A stretch of DNA of 18,443 nt from Pedobacter sp. UBA5917 (GCF_002432345.1 NZ_DJDT01000260.1:1-18443); one strand, 5' to 3'. Shown: positions 1-7,245, counted from the stretch's first letter. Program-made: numbers and translations. Notes: generated by a model not told the origin, from the sequence alone.

Positions 1-87
1 CTATCACACCTACTCTTATTTGGAATTACAGTATTCCGTTTGCATTAAAATTTTCCCATATTTGTTAAAATCAACATCATCCTTTTT

Positions 88-1197
88 ATGAAAAAAATTA
101 GCTCACTGTTTGTACTAACCATACTATCGACTTTAACATTCGCCCAAAAAAGCAATTACAACCTCATTGTGGGCACCTACACTGCACCCGGAAAAAGTGA
201 AGGGATTTATACCTATAATTTCAATACTTCAACAGCAGAAACATCGATAAAAAGTATTGCCAAAAACACTGTAAGTCCGAGTTATGTAGCCATTTCTACA
301 GATCAAAAATATATTTATGCCGTTAATGAAACAGGAGCTGCCAGTACCGTTAGTGCATTTAAATATGATGCAGCCACTGGCAATTTAACTTTTATAAACA
401 AGGTTGATAGTCATGGTGCCGATCCATGTTACATTACAGCCGATGCCAAAAACGTAATTGTGGCTAATTATAGCGGTGGTAGCTTGGCCGTATTCCAACG
501 CAATGCAAATGGTTCCTTAACCGAAGCCGGCCAGGTAATCAAACATACCGGAAAAAGCATCGACCCTAAAGGCCGGCAGCAAAGTGCGCACGTACACATG
601 ACTGTATTTACACCAGATCATAAATATCTAATTGTTAACGATCTGGGAGAAGATCAAACTTATATTTATAACTACAATCCAACCGGGAAAGAAAAAACAT
701 TAACGGTTAAATCGGTGCTTAAAACCAATGCCGGTACCGGTCCGAGGCATATTACTTTTAGTCCGAATGGTAAATTTGCCTACTTAGCGCACGAATTTAA
801 TGGCAGCATTACCGTTTTTGCATACACAAACGGCAGCTTAACCAAAATCCAGGAAATAGGCACCACGCCACAGGATTTTACCGGCAGGATTGACGGGGCA
901 GACATCCATGTTTCTGCCGACGGAAAATTCCTATACGAAACCAACCGTGGTGATGCGAACAGCATTTCAACTTTTTCCGTTTTACCTACCGGAAAGTTGA
1001 AATTCATCGAAACGGTAAGCACGTTGGGTAAAGGGCCAAGAAATTTCACCATCGATCCAACCGGTAAGTTTTTATTGATCGGACATCAATACAGCAACAA
1101 CGTTGTTATTTTGAACCGTGATAAAACCACAGGGAAATTAACTGATAGCGGCAAAAGGATCGAAGTCGGTTCGCCGGTGTGTTTAGTTTTTAATTAA
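88..1197 (+). CDS. Exported lactonase-family beta-propeller protein (6-phosphogluconolactonase-like, YbhE type)
   Basis: This 369-residue protein starts with a clear signal peptide (MKK, then a hydrophobic stretch ending at about TFAQ, residue 20), so it probably acts in the periplasm or outside the cell. The mature part is made of repeated propeller blades with recurring phrases such as PSYVAIS, GTGPRHITFSPNGKFAY and KGPRNFTIDPTGKFLL, and includes the HVHMTVFTPDHKYL segment typical of the lactonase (YbhE/Pgl) family. Family members hydrolyse 6-phosphogluconolactone or related sugar lactones. A secreted form is unlikely to serve the cytosolic pentose-phosphate pathway and may act on other lactones, which is inference. 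ATG 88 is the only start that gives the signal peptide. The SRPBCC gene follows 16 nt downstream on the same strand, so the two may be co-transcribed. Confidence 0.88.
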   Translation: MKKISSLFVLTILSTLTFAQKSNYNLIVGTYTAPGKSEGIYTYNFNTSTAETSIKSIAKNTVSPSYVAISTDQKYIYAVNETGAASTVSAFKYDAATGNLTFINKVDSHGADPCYITADAKNVIVANYSGGSLAVFQRNANGSLTEAGQVIKHTGKSIDPKGRQQSAHVHMTVFTPDHKYLIVNDLGEDQTYIYNYNPTGKEKTLTVKSVLKTNAGTGPRHITFSPNGKFAYLAHEFNGSITVFAYTNGSLTKIQEIGTTPQDFTGRIDGADIHVSADGKFLYETNRGDANSISTFSVLPTGKLKFIETVSTLGKGPRNFTIDPTGKFLLIGHQYSNNVVILNRDKTTGKLTDSGKRIEVGSPVCLVFN

Positions 1198-1213
1198 ATC
1201 CTAAAATCAGGTT

Positions 1214-1708
1214 ATGGAAAACTTTGACTGGACAAAATTCACGATCAGGATTGCAGTTAAAGCAAAGCTTGAAGAAATCTACAATGCCTGGTCACAGGCC
1301 AGCGAAATTGAAAAATGGTTTTTAAGTGATGCTTCATTCACCGATGAAAATGGTGTTTTATTGAGCAAATCACAAAATGCGCTTAAAGGCGACCGGTACA
1401 AATGGATCTGGTATCTTTATGATGATATCGAGAATGGAACCGTAACCGAAGCAAACGGTAAAGATGAATTCCAGTTTACTTTTGCAGGCAATTGTTTGGT
1501 TGATATTAAACTCCGCGAAGAATTTGAGTACGTTGTTGTAGAGCTTACCCAAAAAAATATCCCAGAAGACGATAATTCTAAAAGAAATATCCGTTTGGGT
1601 TGCCATAACGGCTGGAGTTTCTACCTCATTAACTTAAAATCTGTTTACGAAGGTGGATTGGATTTAAGGAATAAGGATAACCGATTTAAACCGATGCTGA
1701 ATAACTAG
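1214..1708 (+). CDS. SRPBCC-domain protein (AHSA1/START-like)
   Basis: A cytosolic 164-residue protein with no signal or membrane segment. Its N-terminus (FTIRIAVKAKLEEIYNAWS, then EIEKWFLSDASF) matches the opening strand, helix and tryptophan pattern of the AHSA1-type SRPBCC fold, a hydrophobic-cavity domain seen in activator-of-Hsp90 homologues and many small-molecule binders. The middle (DEFQFTFAGN, LREEFEYVVVELTQ) supplies the curved sheet, and HNGWSFYLINLKSVYEGG is the usual C-terminal helix that closes the cavity. No ligand can be named. The gene lies 16 nt after the lactonase gene, so shared transcription is likely. A repeat hairpin (1731-1751) begins 22 nt after the stop and may shape the 3' end. 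Confidence 0.82.
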   Translation: MENFDWTKFTIRIAVKAKLEEIYNAWSQASEIEKWFLSDASFTDENGVLLSKSQNALKGDRYKWIWYLYDDIENGTVTEANGKDEFQFTFAGNCLVDIKLREEFEYVVVELTQKNIPEDDNSKRNIRLGCHNGWSFYLINLKSVYEGGLDLRNKDNRFKPMLNN

Positions 1709-1720
1709 GAATGGTTAAAT

Positions 1721-1909
1721 TTCATGATGGATGCTGAAATAAATTCAGCATGACGGAACGATAAAGAAACTTCCCCCGCTACCGTCACCCTGAATTTATT
1801 TCAGGGTCTTAACAGCTTGATAGATACCGAAACAAGCTCAATATTATGCAGTGAAAAACTAATTGTATATTTGAATAAGAGTCGTCACCCTGAACTTGTT
1901 TCAGGGTCT
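1721..1909 (+). repeat. Family-1 palindromic repeats, diverged copies upstream of the GIY-YIG gene
   Basis: There are three hairpins of one family. At 1731-1751 ATGCTGAA pairs with TTCAGCAT around a 5-nt loop. At 1787-1807 and 1887-1907 ACCCTGAA pairs with TTCAGGGT. The outer bases are GTCA on one side and TCT on the other, and the 1731 copy is inverted relative to the other two. The stretch 1723-1807 is a shorter, diverged version of the 107-bp unit in the array at 2287-2750, sharing GACGGAACGATAAA and GAAACTTCCCCCGC between its two hairpins. The last copy ends 31 nt before the GIY-YIG start codon. Confidence 0.85.
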
Positions 1910-1940
1910 ATTCAGAGGAAACACTTATCACAACCGAATC

Positions 1941-2239
1941 ATGGAGCGAGGTGGCTGCGTTTACATTTTAACCAATCATACCCACACCGTCCTGTATATT
2001 GGAGTAACCTCAGAATTGTATTTCAGAATAGTAGAGCACAGAAAAAAGGAACACCAAATTCATTTACGGCCAAATACAATTGCAACAAGCTCGTTTATTA
2101 CGAACAATTTGATTCTATCGAGGAAGCCATTGCAAAAGAGAAACAATTAAAAAATTGGAAAAGAGCATGGAAAATAAATCTTATTAACGAAAGCAATCCT
2201 AATTGGGAGGATTTATTCGATACTATAGAAGAGGATTAA
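1941..2239 (+). pseudogene. GIY-YIG nuclease domain protein, split by a -1 frame change at an A_AAA_AAG heptamer
   Basis: ATG 1941 opens a reading frame giving CVYILTN, then LYIGVTSELYFRIVEHRKK, which is the first half of a UPF0213-type GIY-YIG domain. This frame runs out of homology and stops at 2148-2150. The -1 frame supplies the second half (NSFTAKYNCNKLVYYE, then SIEEAIAKEKQLKNWKRAW) including the expected catalytic glutamate helix, and ends at 2237-2239. The frames meet at A_AAA_AAG (2042-2048), correctly phased for -1 tandem slippage, and slippage there would give about 99 residues, the usual family length. The alternative is a one-base loss in the A run, either a real mutation or a sequence error. 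There are no other stops and the family motifs are intact, so the gene is either freshly broken or expressed by frameshifting. It is flanked on both sides by family-1 repeats. Confidence 0.75.
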
Positions 2240-2286
2240 GTTATAGTTACACCACCCCAAGCTGATAACGACGGAATTTAGTTTAA

Positions 2287-2750
2287 GGTCTTTATAGCAT
2301 AATGGATACTGAAACAAGTTCAGTATGACGGAACGATAAAACAAGTTCATTCAAGAAACTTCCCCCGCGATCATCACCCTGATCCGATAGCTATCGGATT
2401 TATTTCAGGGTCTTTATAGCATGATGGATACTGAAACAAGTTCAGTATGACGGAAATCCCCCGCGACCGTCACCCTGAATTTATTTCAGGGTCTTTATAG
2501 CATGATGGATACTGAATCAAGTTCAGTATGACGGAACGATAAAACAAGTTCATTCAAGAAACTTCCCCCGCGATCGTCACCCTGAATTTATTTCAGGGTC
2601 TTTATAGCATAATGGATACTGAAACAAGTTCAGTATGACGGAACGATAAAACAAGTTCATTCAAGAAACTTCCCCCGCGATCATCACCCTGAATTTATTT
2701 CAGGGTCTTTATAGCATAATGGATACTGAAACAAGTTCAGTATGACGGAT
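2287..2750 (+). repeat. Tandem array of a 107-bp two-hairpin unit (about 4.3 copies), family 1
   Basis: The gene-free stretch 2240-2800 is mostly this array. Units start (at GGTCTTTATAGCAT) at 2287, 2409, 2490, 2597 and 2704, giving spacings of 122, 81, 107 and 107 bp. The first unit carries 15 extra bp inside a hairpin loop, and the second lacks 26 bp between its two hairpins. Each full unit has an ATACTGAA/TTCAGTAT hairpin and an ACCCTGAA/TTCAGGGT hairpin in opposite orientation, separated by a conserved spacer containing CTTCCCCCGCG. The fifth copy is partial and ends near 2750. Nothing coding was recognised here. Confidence 0.9.
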
Positions 2751-2800
2751 CGATTGCATATAGCAGATTAATCAAAATATCCTTACCTTTAAAAAAGAAA

Positions 2801-3178
2801 ATGAACTGTAAATCAACATACTCCGGACAGAAACACTCGAAATGGGCAATAATATTTGCACTGTTTGTGAGTTTGTTTACCTTTTCGAACAGTATTTCCA
2901 ATTCATTTATTTTCCAGAATAACCCGGTTTTTCAAACAGAATGGGTTGATCAAAAACGTAAAAATTCCTTTGCACCAGCCGTATTCCAGAAAGCACTAAA
3001 AAGAACTGCAGCTTGCATAAAAGAATACTTTGCACAAATTTTAACTTTTAACAGATTGTTAATCGCCAAGTTAACACAACTTACCAAAGCAGTCTTATCC
3101 ATACCAGGCACATCCAGCTTTTTTGTTCAGGAAGCAGCCTTAAACTATCCTTTAGAAATAGATCCAGTAAAAAATTGA
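2801..3178 (+). CDS. Hypothetical protein with an N-terminal hydrophobic segment
   Basis: I do not recognise this 125-residue protein. After a short basic N-terminus (MNCKSTYSGQKHSKW) there is a hydrophobic stretch at about residues 16-33 (AIIFALFVSLFTFSNS), which may be a signal or anchor sequence. The rest is rich in lysine, alanine and phenylalanine without a motif I can name. ATG 2801 is preceded by the A-rich TTTAAAAAAGAAA, the usual context of a Bacteroidetes start, and TACCTTTA at 2784-2791 could be a weak -7 box. It lies directly downstream of the repeat array and 76 nt before another small protein gene. The ORF could be spurious, but its start context and hydrophobic segment favour a real gene. 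Confidence 0.55.
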   Translation: MNCKSTYSGQKHSKWAIIFALFVSLFTFSNSISNSFIFQNNPVFQTEWVDQKRKNSFAPAVFQKALKRTAACIKEYFAQILTFNRLLIAKLTQLTKAVLSIPGTSSFFVQEAALNYPLEIDPVKN

Positions 3179-3254
3179 GCCTAATATCAGGTTATTCAAT
3201 TAATTGTTAACAGATCTATTGGTCGAACGACCATGAAATCATCATTTCTAAAAA

Positions 3255-3443
3255 ATGCAGTACTTTAAAAAAGCCATAAGGCTAATGGGATTGGCATTGC
3301 TGATCTTTTTAGCTTCCATTGGGTTAGGCGGAGGTGTTCCAATTCCCCCATCAAACAGAAAAGAAAACCATATCGAAATAAAAACAGAGTTAAAAGAGGC
3401 AGAAGAGACCGAAAAATTAACTTTTTTAGATATCAGGGAATAA
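3255..3443 (+). CDS. Small single-helix membrane protein, hypothetical
   Basis: A 62-residue protein with one hydrophobic segment (residues about 9-26, LMGLALLIFLASIGLGGG), then a turn GVPIPPSNRKE and a charged C-terminal tail rich in Glu and Lys. Small Bacteroidetes proteins with the same helix followed by GGVPIP-like turns are familiar as uncharacterised ORFs; that likeness is from memory. ATG 3255 is preceded by TTTCTAAAAA. A convergent hairpin terminator (3449-3468) begins 5 nt after the stop, which supports a real transcript end here. The function is unknown. Confidence 0.65.
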   Translation: MQYFKKAIRLMGLALLIFLASIGLGGGVPIPPSNRKENHIEIKTELKEAEETEKLTFLDIRE

Positions 3444-3475
3444 AAAAAGTCCCGATTTTCATCGGGACCTTCTTC
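3442..3475. terminator. Bidirectional intrinsic terminator between convergent genes
   Basis: GTCCCGAT (3449-3456) pairs perfectly with ATCGGGAC (3461-3468) around a 4-nt loop. The A7 run at 3442-3448 gives a U tract for minus-strand transcripts arriving from the J-domain gene, whose stop is at 3498. The plus strand has a weaker CTTCTTCT tail for the 62-residue protein gene. Confidence 0.8.
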
Positions 3476-3497
3476 TATTATATGTTTATTAATGATT

Positions 3498-3944
3498 TTA
3501 AGCAGGTTCTGCTACCCTTGCTACATTACGGTAAGGGAATTCGTTAAAAATATGGCGGCGGGCGAAACGGCCCGGCGAATCAGCATTTACCAGTTTGATG
3601 TAAATTGCCCTTGGCACATCAAAATACTCGTAAGCACTTCCATCAAAAAACTGGATGTTTAAAACAGATTGTTTATATTCAAAATCCTGGATATTCGACA
3701 AAGTTGTGGTTTGTGTATAAGTTTCGATATTCTGTTCGCGTGTTTCAGGCGCAATGCTCACCAAGAAATGGTACGCTTCGATAATTTCTTTACTTCTTGC
3801 TTCTGCATCCAGTTTCTCTTCTTCCTGCTGAAATTTATCAGGGTGACAATCTTTCATCAGTGTACGGTACACTGATTTAAGCTCTTTTAACTCAGCATTT
3901 TTATCTACGTTTAAAAGCTTTCTGTAATCAACTATTTTCTTCAT
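3498..3944 (-). CDS. J-domain protein with C-terminal KTSC domain
   Basis: A 148-residue cytosolic protein in two parts. Residues about 1-60 form a DnaJ-type J domain (DYRKLLNVDKNAELKELKS, then the HPD tripeptide at residues 34-36 followed by KF), the piece that stimulates ATP hydrolysis by DnaK. Residues about 90-142 match the KTSC domain (LNIQFFDGSAYEYFDVP, then AIYIKLVNADSPGRF and FPYR), a short domain named after a Lys-tRNA synthetase C-terminal segment and probably involved in nucleic-acid binding. There is no Gly/Phe linker or zinc domain, so it is not a canonical DnaJ. The gene appears monocistronic, with a -7-like box at 4015-4022 and a terminator after its stop. A nucleic-acid-linked co-chaperone role is inference. 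Confidence 0.82.
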   Translation of the reverse strand: MKKIVDYRKLLNVDKNAELKELKSVYRTLMKDCHPDKFQQEEEKLDAEARSKEIIEAYHFLVSIAPETREQNIETYTQTTTLSNIQDFEYKQSVLNIQFFDGSAYEYFDVPRAIYIKLVNADSPGRFARRHIFNEFPYRNVARVAEPA

Positions 3945-4014
3945 TGGGCTAACCTCTTTTTAATTTTGTTGAAACTATTTTAGAAATTTTCATTTGCAAA
4001 ACCGTTTCGAGCCG

Positions 4015-4022
4015 CAAAGATA
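4015..4022 (-). promoter_or_regulatory. Bacteroidetes -7 promoter box for the J-domain gene
   Basis: On the minus strand this reads TATCTTTG, a perfect match to the TAnnTTTG box. It lies 70 nt upstream of the start codon, implying a 5' leader of roughly 65 nt. No TTG -33 element was seen at the expected distance. Confidence 0.5.
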
Positions 4023-4103
4023 CGATTTATAATCATTTGATTTTGAGAAAGTTTTGTTTTGTTAAATATTAACAATTACCTAACCTTACCGTAAAATCGG
4101 ACA

Positions 4104-4140
4104 TAAAAAAAGTTTTGCAATATTTATACTGCAAAACTTT
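4104..4140 (-). terminator. Intrinsic terminator downstream of bshA
   Basis: AAAGTTTTGCA (4109-4119) pairs perfectly over 11 bp with TGCAAAACTTT (4130-4140). The A-run before it on the plus strand becomes a U tract for minus-strand transcripts leaving bshA, whose stop is at 4164. Confidence 0.8.
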
Positions 4141-4163
4141 ATATAAAAAACAAAGCTTAGTAA

Positions 4164-5306
4164 TTAATACTTAGCTTGTAAAGAGTTTTCGATCACCTCT
4201 TTATAATAATTGATATATTCTGGCAGAATTTTTTTAAGGTCAAAATCCTGTGCCCTGGTAAAGGCATTTTCTTTAAAACGGTTCAACGTTTCATCATCCT
4301 TCAAAATTTCGATCGCATGGGCTGCCATTGCATCAACATCGCCAACATTGCTCATGTAACCGCAAAAGCCATCTACATTAAGTTCAGGCAATCCACCTGC
4401 ATTAGTAGTGATAATCGGCACTTTGCAGGCCATGGCTTCCAGAGCGGCCAAACCGAAACTTTCCGATTCAGAAGGCATCAGGAACAGATCTGAAACAGAC
4501 AGAATCTCTTCTACCGCATCCTGTTTACCTAAAAACCTTACATTTTCGCAGATATTGAGCGAACGGCAAAGCTGCTCGTTATAAACACGCTCAGGTCCAT
4601 CGCCAACCATTAACAGTTTGGATGGGATTACTGCCTGTACCTTTTCAAAGATCTTAATTACATCTTCGGTACGTTTTACCTTCCTGAAGTTACTGGTATG
4701 GATTAAAATCCGCTCGTTATTGGGTGCAATTGCTTTTTTGAAGTGATCTTTTGCCTGTAAGCTAAAACGGCTAAAATCTATAAAATTAGGAATTACCTTA
4801 ATCTCTTTTGTAATCTCGAAATGACGGTAGGTATCTTCTTTTAAATCGTCCGAAACAGTTGTTACACCATCGCTCTGGTTGATCGAAAAAGTTACCACAG
4901 GTTTATAGGTTGGATCTTTCCCAACCAAAGTAATATCGGTACCATGAAGGGTGGTTACCACCGGGATATGAATGCCATAACTGGCCAAAATCTGCTTCGC
5001 CATAAAGGCTGCAGAAGCATGTGGAATGGCATAGTGAACGTGCAATACATCCAGCTGCTCAAAACGTACAACATCTACCACTTTGCTGGCCAATGCCGAT
5101 TCGTAAGGGGCGTAATCAAAAAGCGGATAATTCCTTACCGAAACCTCATGGTAAAAAAGGTTTTCAGAAAAGAAATCAAGCCTGGCCGGCTGACTATAAG
5201 TGATAAAGTGAACCTGGTGCCCTTCGTTAGCAAGTGCTTTACCAAGTTCTGTTGCAACTACTCCACTACCGCCAAAAGTGGGGTAGCAAACAATTCCTAT
5301 CTTCAT
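4164..5306 (-). CDS. bshA: N-acetyl-alpha-D-glucosaminyl L-malate synthase (bacillithiol biosynthesis)
   Basis: A 380-residue GT4-family glycosyltransferase that joins UDP-N-acetylglucosamine to L-malate, the first step of bacillithiol synthesis in the cytosol. The N-terminus KIGIVCYPTFGGSGVVATE is characteristic of BshA, as are VLHVHYAIPHA (residues about 87-98) and TTLHGTDITLVG (118-129). The C-terminal nucleotide-binding half has VGDGPER and the E-x7-E motif at residues 282-290 followed by CKVPIITT and GGLPELN. Length is normal for the family. ATG 5306 starts exactly at the first beta strand. The gene looks monocistronic, with a -7-like box 22 nt upstream and its own terminator at 4104-4140. 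No other bacillithiol gene lies in the window. Confidence 0.95.
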   Translation of the reverse strand: MKIGIVCYPTFGGSGVVATELGKALANEGHQVHFITYSQPARLDFFSENLFYHEVSVRNYPLFDYAPYESALASKVVDVVRFEQLDVLHVHYAIPHASAAFMAKQILASYGIHIPVVTTLHGTDITLVGKDPTYKPVVTFSINQSDGVTTVSDDLKEDTYRHFEITKEIKVIPNFIDFSRFSLQAKDHFKKAIAPNNERILIHTSNFRKVKRTEDVIKIFEKVQAVIPSKLLMVGDGPERVYNEQLCRSLNICENVRFLGKQDAVEEILSVSDLFLMPSESESFGLAALEAMACKVPIITTNAGGLPELNVDGFCGYMSNVGDVDAMAAHAIEILKDDETLNRFKENAFTRAQDFDLKKILPEYINYYKEVIENSLQAKY

Positions 5307-5328
5307 TATAAACGTATTGTTGTTACCG

Positions 5329-5336
5329 CAAATGTA
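5329..5336 (-). promoter_or_regulatory. Bacteroidetes -7 promoter box for bshA
   Basis: On the minus strand this reads TACATTTG, which fits TAnnTTTG exactly. Transcription would begin about 18 nt before the bshA ATG. No TTG -33 element stands at the expected spacing, so confidence is moderate. Confidence 0.45.
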
Positions 5337-5424
5337 CCCGATTTTAATCTATAATGCATGTCGGCCTATTGCAATAATAAAGACTAGGTATTAAGTAGAT
5401 ATTTCCGCAGAAAAAAGAAATTTA

Positions 5425-5913
5425 TTATTTGAGGTTTCTCATCTCTTCTTTTATCACCAAAAAGAGTTCATTTGGGCGTTGTGTACCGATAAAATACTCC
5501 AAACCATCACGATCGGTTAAAACCACGGCATCTTTACCCGATGAGTAAAAACGGATGGTGCCTTTGGTGTGGAGGTTGTACACCGGATTATTGAAAAAAT
5601 AACGGCTGTAAGTTGCCTTACGCACGTCAACAATGCTGTTTAAATCTATTTTAACACGCTTGGTGGTCCAAAGCCCATCCAAAATCATGCTGCCGTTATC
5701 CACTACAATTTTATACTGGATCAGGAAAAGCAATAACATGGAAACACCGATAATGCCAAAGCCCACCACGAGGAACAGATCCTGGGTGTTATCACGGTCG
5801 CGCTCGTAAACATAAGCCGCAAAACAGAATGCAGCCATAATCAAACGGATGAAAATGCGGACATAATCGCGGCCGATGTACTGTTTTTCGATATAGGCGT
5901 ATCTGCTTTCCAC
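5425..5913 (-). CDS. Membrane protein with a PH-like C-terminal domain, hypothetical
   Basis: A 162-residue protein with two membrane segments, about residues 21-35 (IRLIMAAFCFAAYVY) and 46-66 (LFLVVGFGIIGVSMLLLFLI). A cytosolic beta-rich part follows (YKIVVDNGSMILDGLW, RVKIDLNSIVDVRKA, IRFYSSGKDAVVLT, YFIGTQRPNELFLVI), a strand-strand-helix pattern resembling bacterial PH (bPH-type) domains. It starts with GTG placed immediately after the tilS TAA and in the same reading frame, so the two are almost certainly one transcript with coupled translation. The function is unknown and the PH assignment rests on pattern only. Confidence 0.7.
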   Translation of the reverse strand: MESRYAYIEKQYIGRDYVRIFIRLIMAAFCFAAYVYERDRDNTQDLFLVVGFGIIGVSMLLLFLIQYKIVVDNGSMILDGLWTTKRVKIDLNSIVDVRKATYSRYFFNNPVYNLHTKGTIRFYSSGKDAVVLTDRDGLEYFIGTQRPNELFLVIKEEMRNLK

Positions 5914-7245
5914 TTATTTAATTTTGAGTTCGAATATAGCAACTTTTTTGGTTGCAGTTGTTAATTTATATCGGTTATCCTGCCGCATCCCCACAATCCA
6001 GATGATTTCGCCATTTCCATTAACCAAAATCGGCGTGCTGGCTTTCAAATGTAAGGGAACTTTTTCGTCAATAAAATAATCACTTACTTTCTTTGGATTC
6101 CGCATCCCCAGAGGAATAAATTTATCGCCATTTTGCCAGTTTCTCAGTATCAGCGGAAAAATCAACTTATCTGCACTTACAAAAGCCTTGTCAGGCCCAT
6201 TTCCGAATTTTATCTCTTCCGTATACTTTAACGAGATTTCATGACCTGCAAACACAATTTTTTCGTTTGTTGGATGGATAAACTGGTTGGTATTAACCAG
6301 ATTGTTTTTTTCAACGATTACCAGATCATTCCTGTTAATAATGGCCTGATGTGTTGAACTAAAAAAATGTGTTCCGCTCAGGGCCTTTAAACTATCCAAA
6401 ATTTCGTGCACTACATTTTCCCCAAAATCAAAAGGCTTCAAAAGTTCGTAAAGCAGTAGTTTCTGTGGATTTAATTTCGCGATCTCCTCCAGCGGGATAT
6501 AAATCCCATCGGTTCTTTTGGTTATAATCTCAGTCTCTAGTTGCTGTACCTGTACGCTTAAAAAAGTTTCCAGCTCTGCAAAACGGGCAATATTTTCGGC
6601 GAAGGTTTTTTCTAAATTCGGGTTAATTTCCTGCAGATGCGGAACAACCTGCAACCTGATTTTATTACGGGTATAATTGGTACTGGCATTCGAGCTGTCT
6701 TCTACAAAATCAAGATGTTCTGCCGCTACAGCTTCTTCGATCTGCTGACGGTTTAAGAACAACAATGGCCTGATCAGGCGGTCGCGTTTTGGCAAAATAC
6801 CATGCAAACCGCTTATTCCTGTACCGCGTGTAAGGTTAATCAGTACTGTTTCTACAGCGTCGTTCTGATGTTGCGCCAGGGCAATATAATCGTATTTCTC
6901 CCTAACCCTGATTTCTTCGAACCAGTTGTAACGGAGATCGCGGGCGGCCATCTGCGTAGAAATTTTATTTTCTGCCGCATATTTTTTTGTATCAAAATGC
7001 GTTACATAAAAAGGTAACCCTAAATTTTTGGCCAATAGCGCAACAAAACTTTCATCACGTTGTGCCTCATCGCCCCTTAAATTAAAGTTACAATGTGCAA
7101 CGCCAACATCTACGCCTATTGCTTTAAACAGATGCAACATTAATACCGAATCTTTACCCCCACTTACGGCCAAAAGAATCCTGTTACCACTCACAAACAA
7201 CTGTTGTTGTTCAATAAAATCCTGAAATTGCCGTAGGGGTAACAT
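5914..7245 (-). CDS. tilS: tRNA(Ile)-lysidine synthase
   Basis: A 443-residue enzyme that uses ATP and lysine to convert cytidine 34 of the tRNA-Ile CAU anticodon to lysidine, so that the tRNA reads AUA. The PP-loop motif SGGKDS is at residues 28-33. HCNFNLRGDEAQRDE, LAQHQNDAVETVLINLTRGTG and DSSNASTNYTRNKIR follow, all typical of TilS. The C-terminal TilS substrate domain is present (LRNWQNGDKFIPLGM, KKVSDYFID, IWIVGMRQDNRYK). I chose ATG 7245 (MLPLRQFQDF) because related proteins begin this way. An upstream TTG at 7293 would add 16 residues of doubtful sequence and run into the palindrome at 7275-7290. It is divergent from the OstA-like gene and followed directly by the PH-like membrane protein. 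Confidence 0.94.
   Translation of the reverse strand: MLPLRQFQDFIEQQQLFVSGNRILLAVSGGKDSVLMLHLFKAIGVDVGVAHCNFNLRGDEAQRDESFVALLAKNLGLPFYVTHFDTKKYAAENKISTQMAARDLRYNWFEEIRVREKYDYIALAQHQNDAVETVLINLTRGTGISGLHGILPKRDRLIRPLLFLNRQQIEEAVAAEHLDFVEDSSNASTNYTRNKIRLQVVPHLQEINPNLEKTFAENIARFAELETFLSVQVQQLETEIITKRTDGIYIPLEEIAKLNPQKLLLYELLKPFDFGENVVHEILDSLKALSGTHFFSSTHQAIINRNDLVIVEKNNLVNTNQFIHPTNEKIVFAGHEISLKYTEEIKFGNGPDKAFVSADKLIFPLILRNWQNGDKFIPLGMRNPKKVSDYFIDEKVPLHLKASTPILVNGNGEIIWIVGMRQDNRYKLTTATKKVAIFELKIK

Noticed and set aside
57..64. CATATTTG as a promoter -7 box for the lactonase gene
   Set aside because: The first base mismatches the consensus and the nearest TTG is only 14 nt upstream, short of the usual spacing.
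1817..1940. N-terminal extension of the -1 frame ORF upstream of the GIY-YIG gene
   Set aside because: It translates family-1 repeat sequence and has no resemblance to nuclease domains; the domain begins at ATG 1941 in the other frame.
2287..2750. CRISPR array
   Set aside because: The 107-bp units are near-identical throughout with no variable spacers, and no cas gene is present.
3220..3233. TGGTCG/CGACCA small inverted repeat before the 62-residue gene as an operator
   Set aside because: A six-base stem with a 2-nt centre is too short to support a claim, and no regulator gene is nearby.
4944..5354. Plus-strand ORF antisense to bshA
   Set aside because: bshA on the other strand is unambiguous and this translation has no recognisable features.
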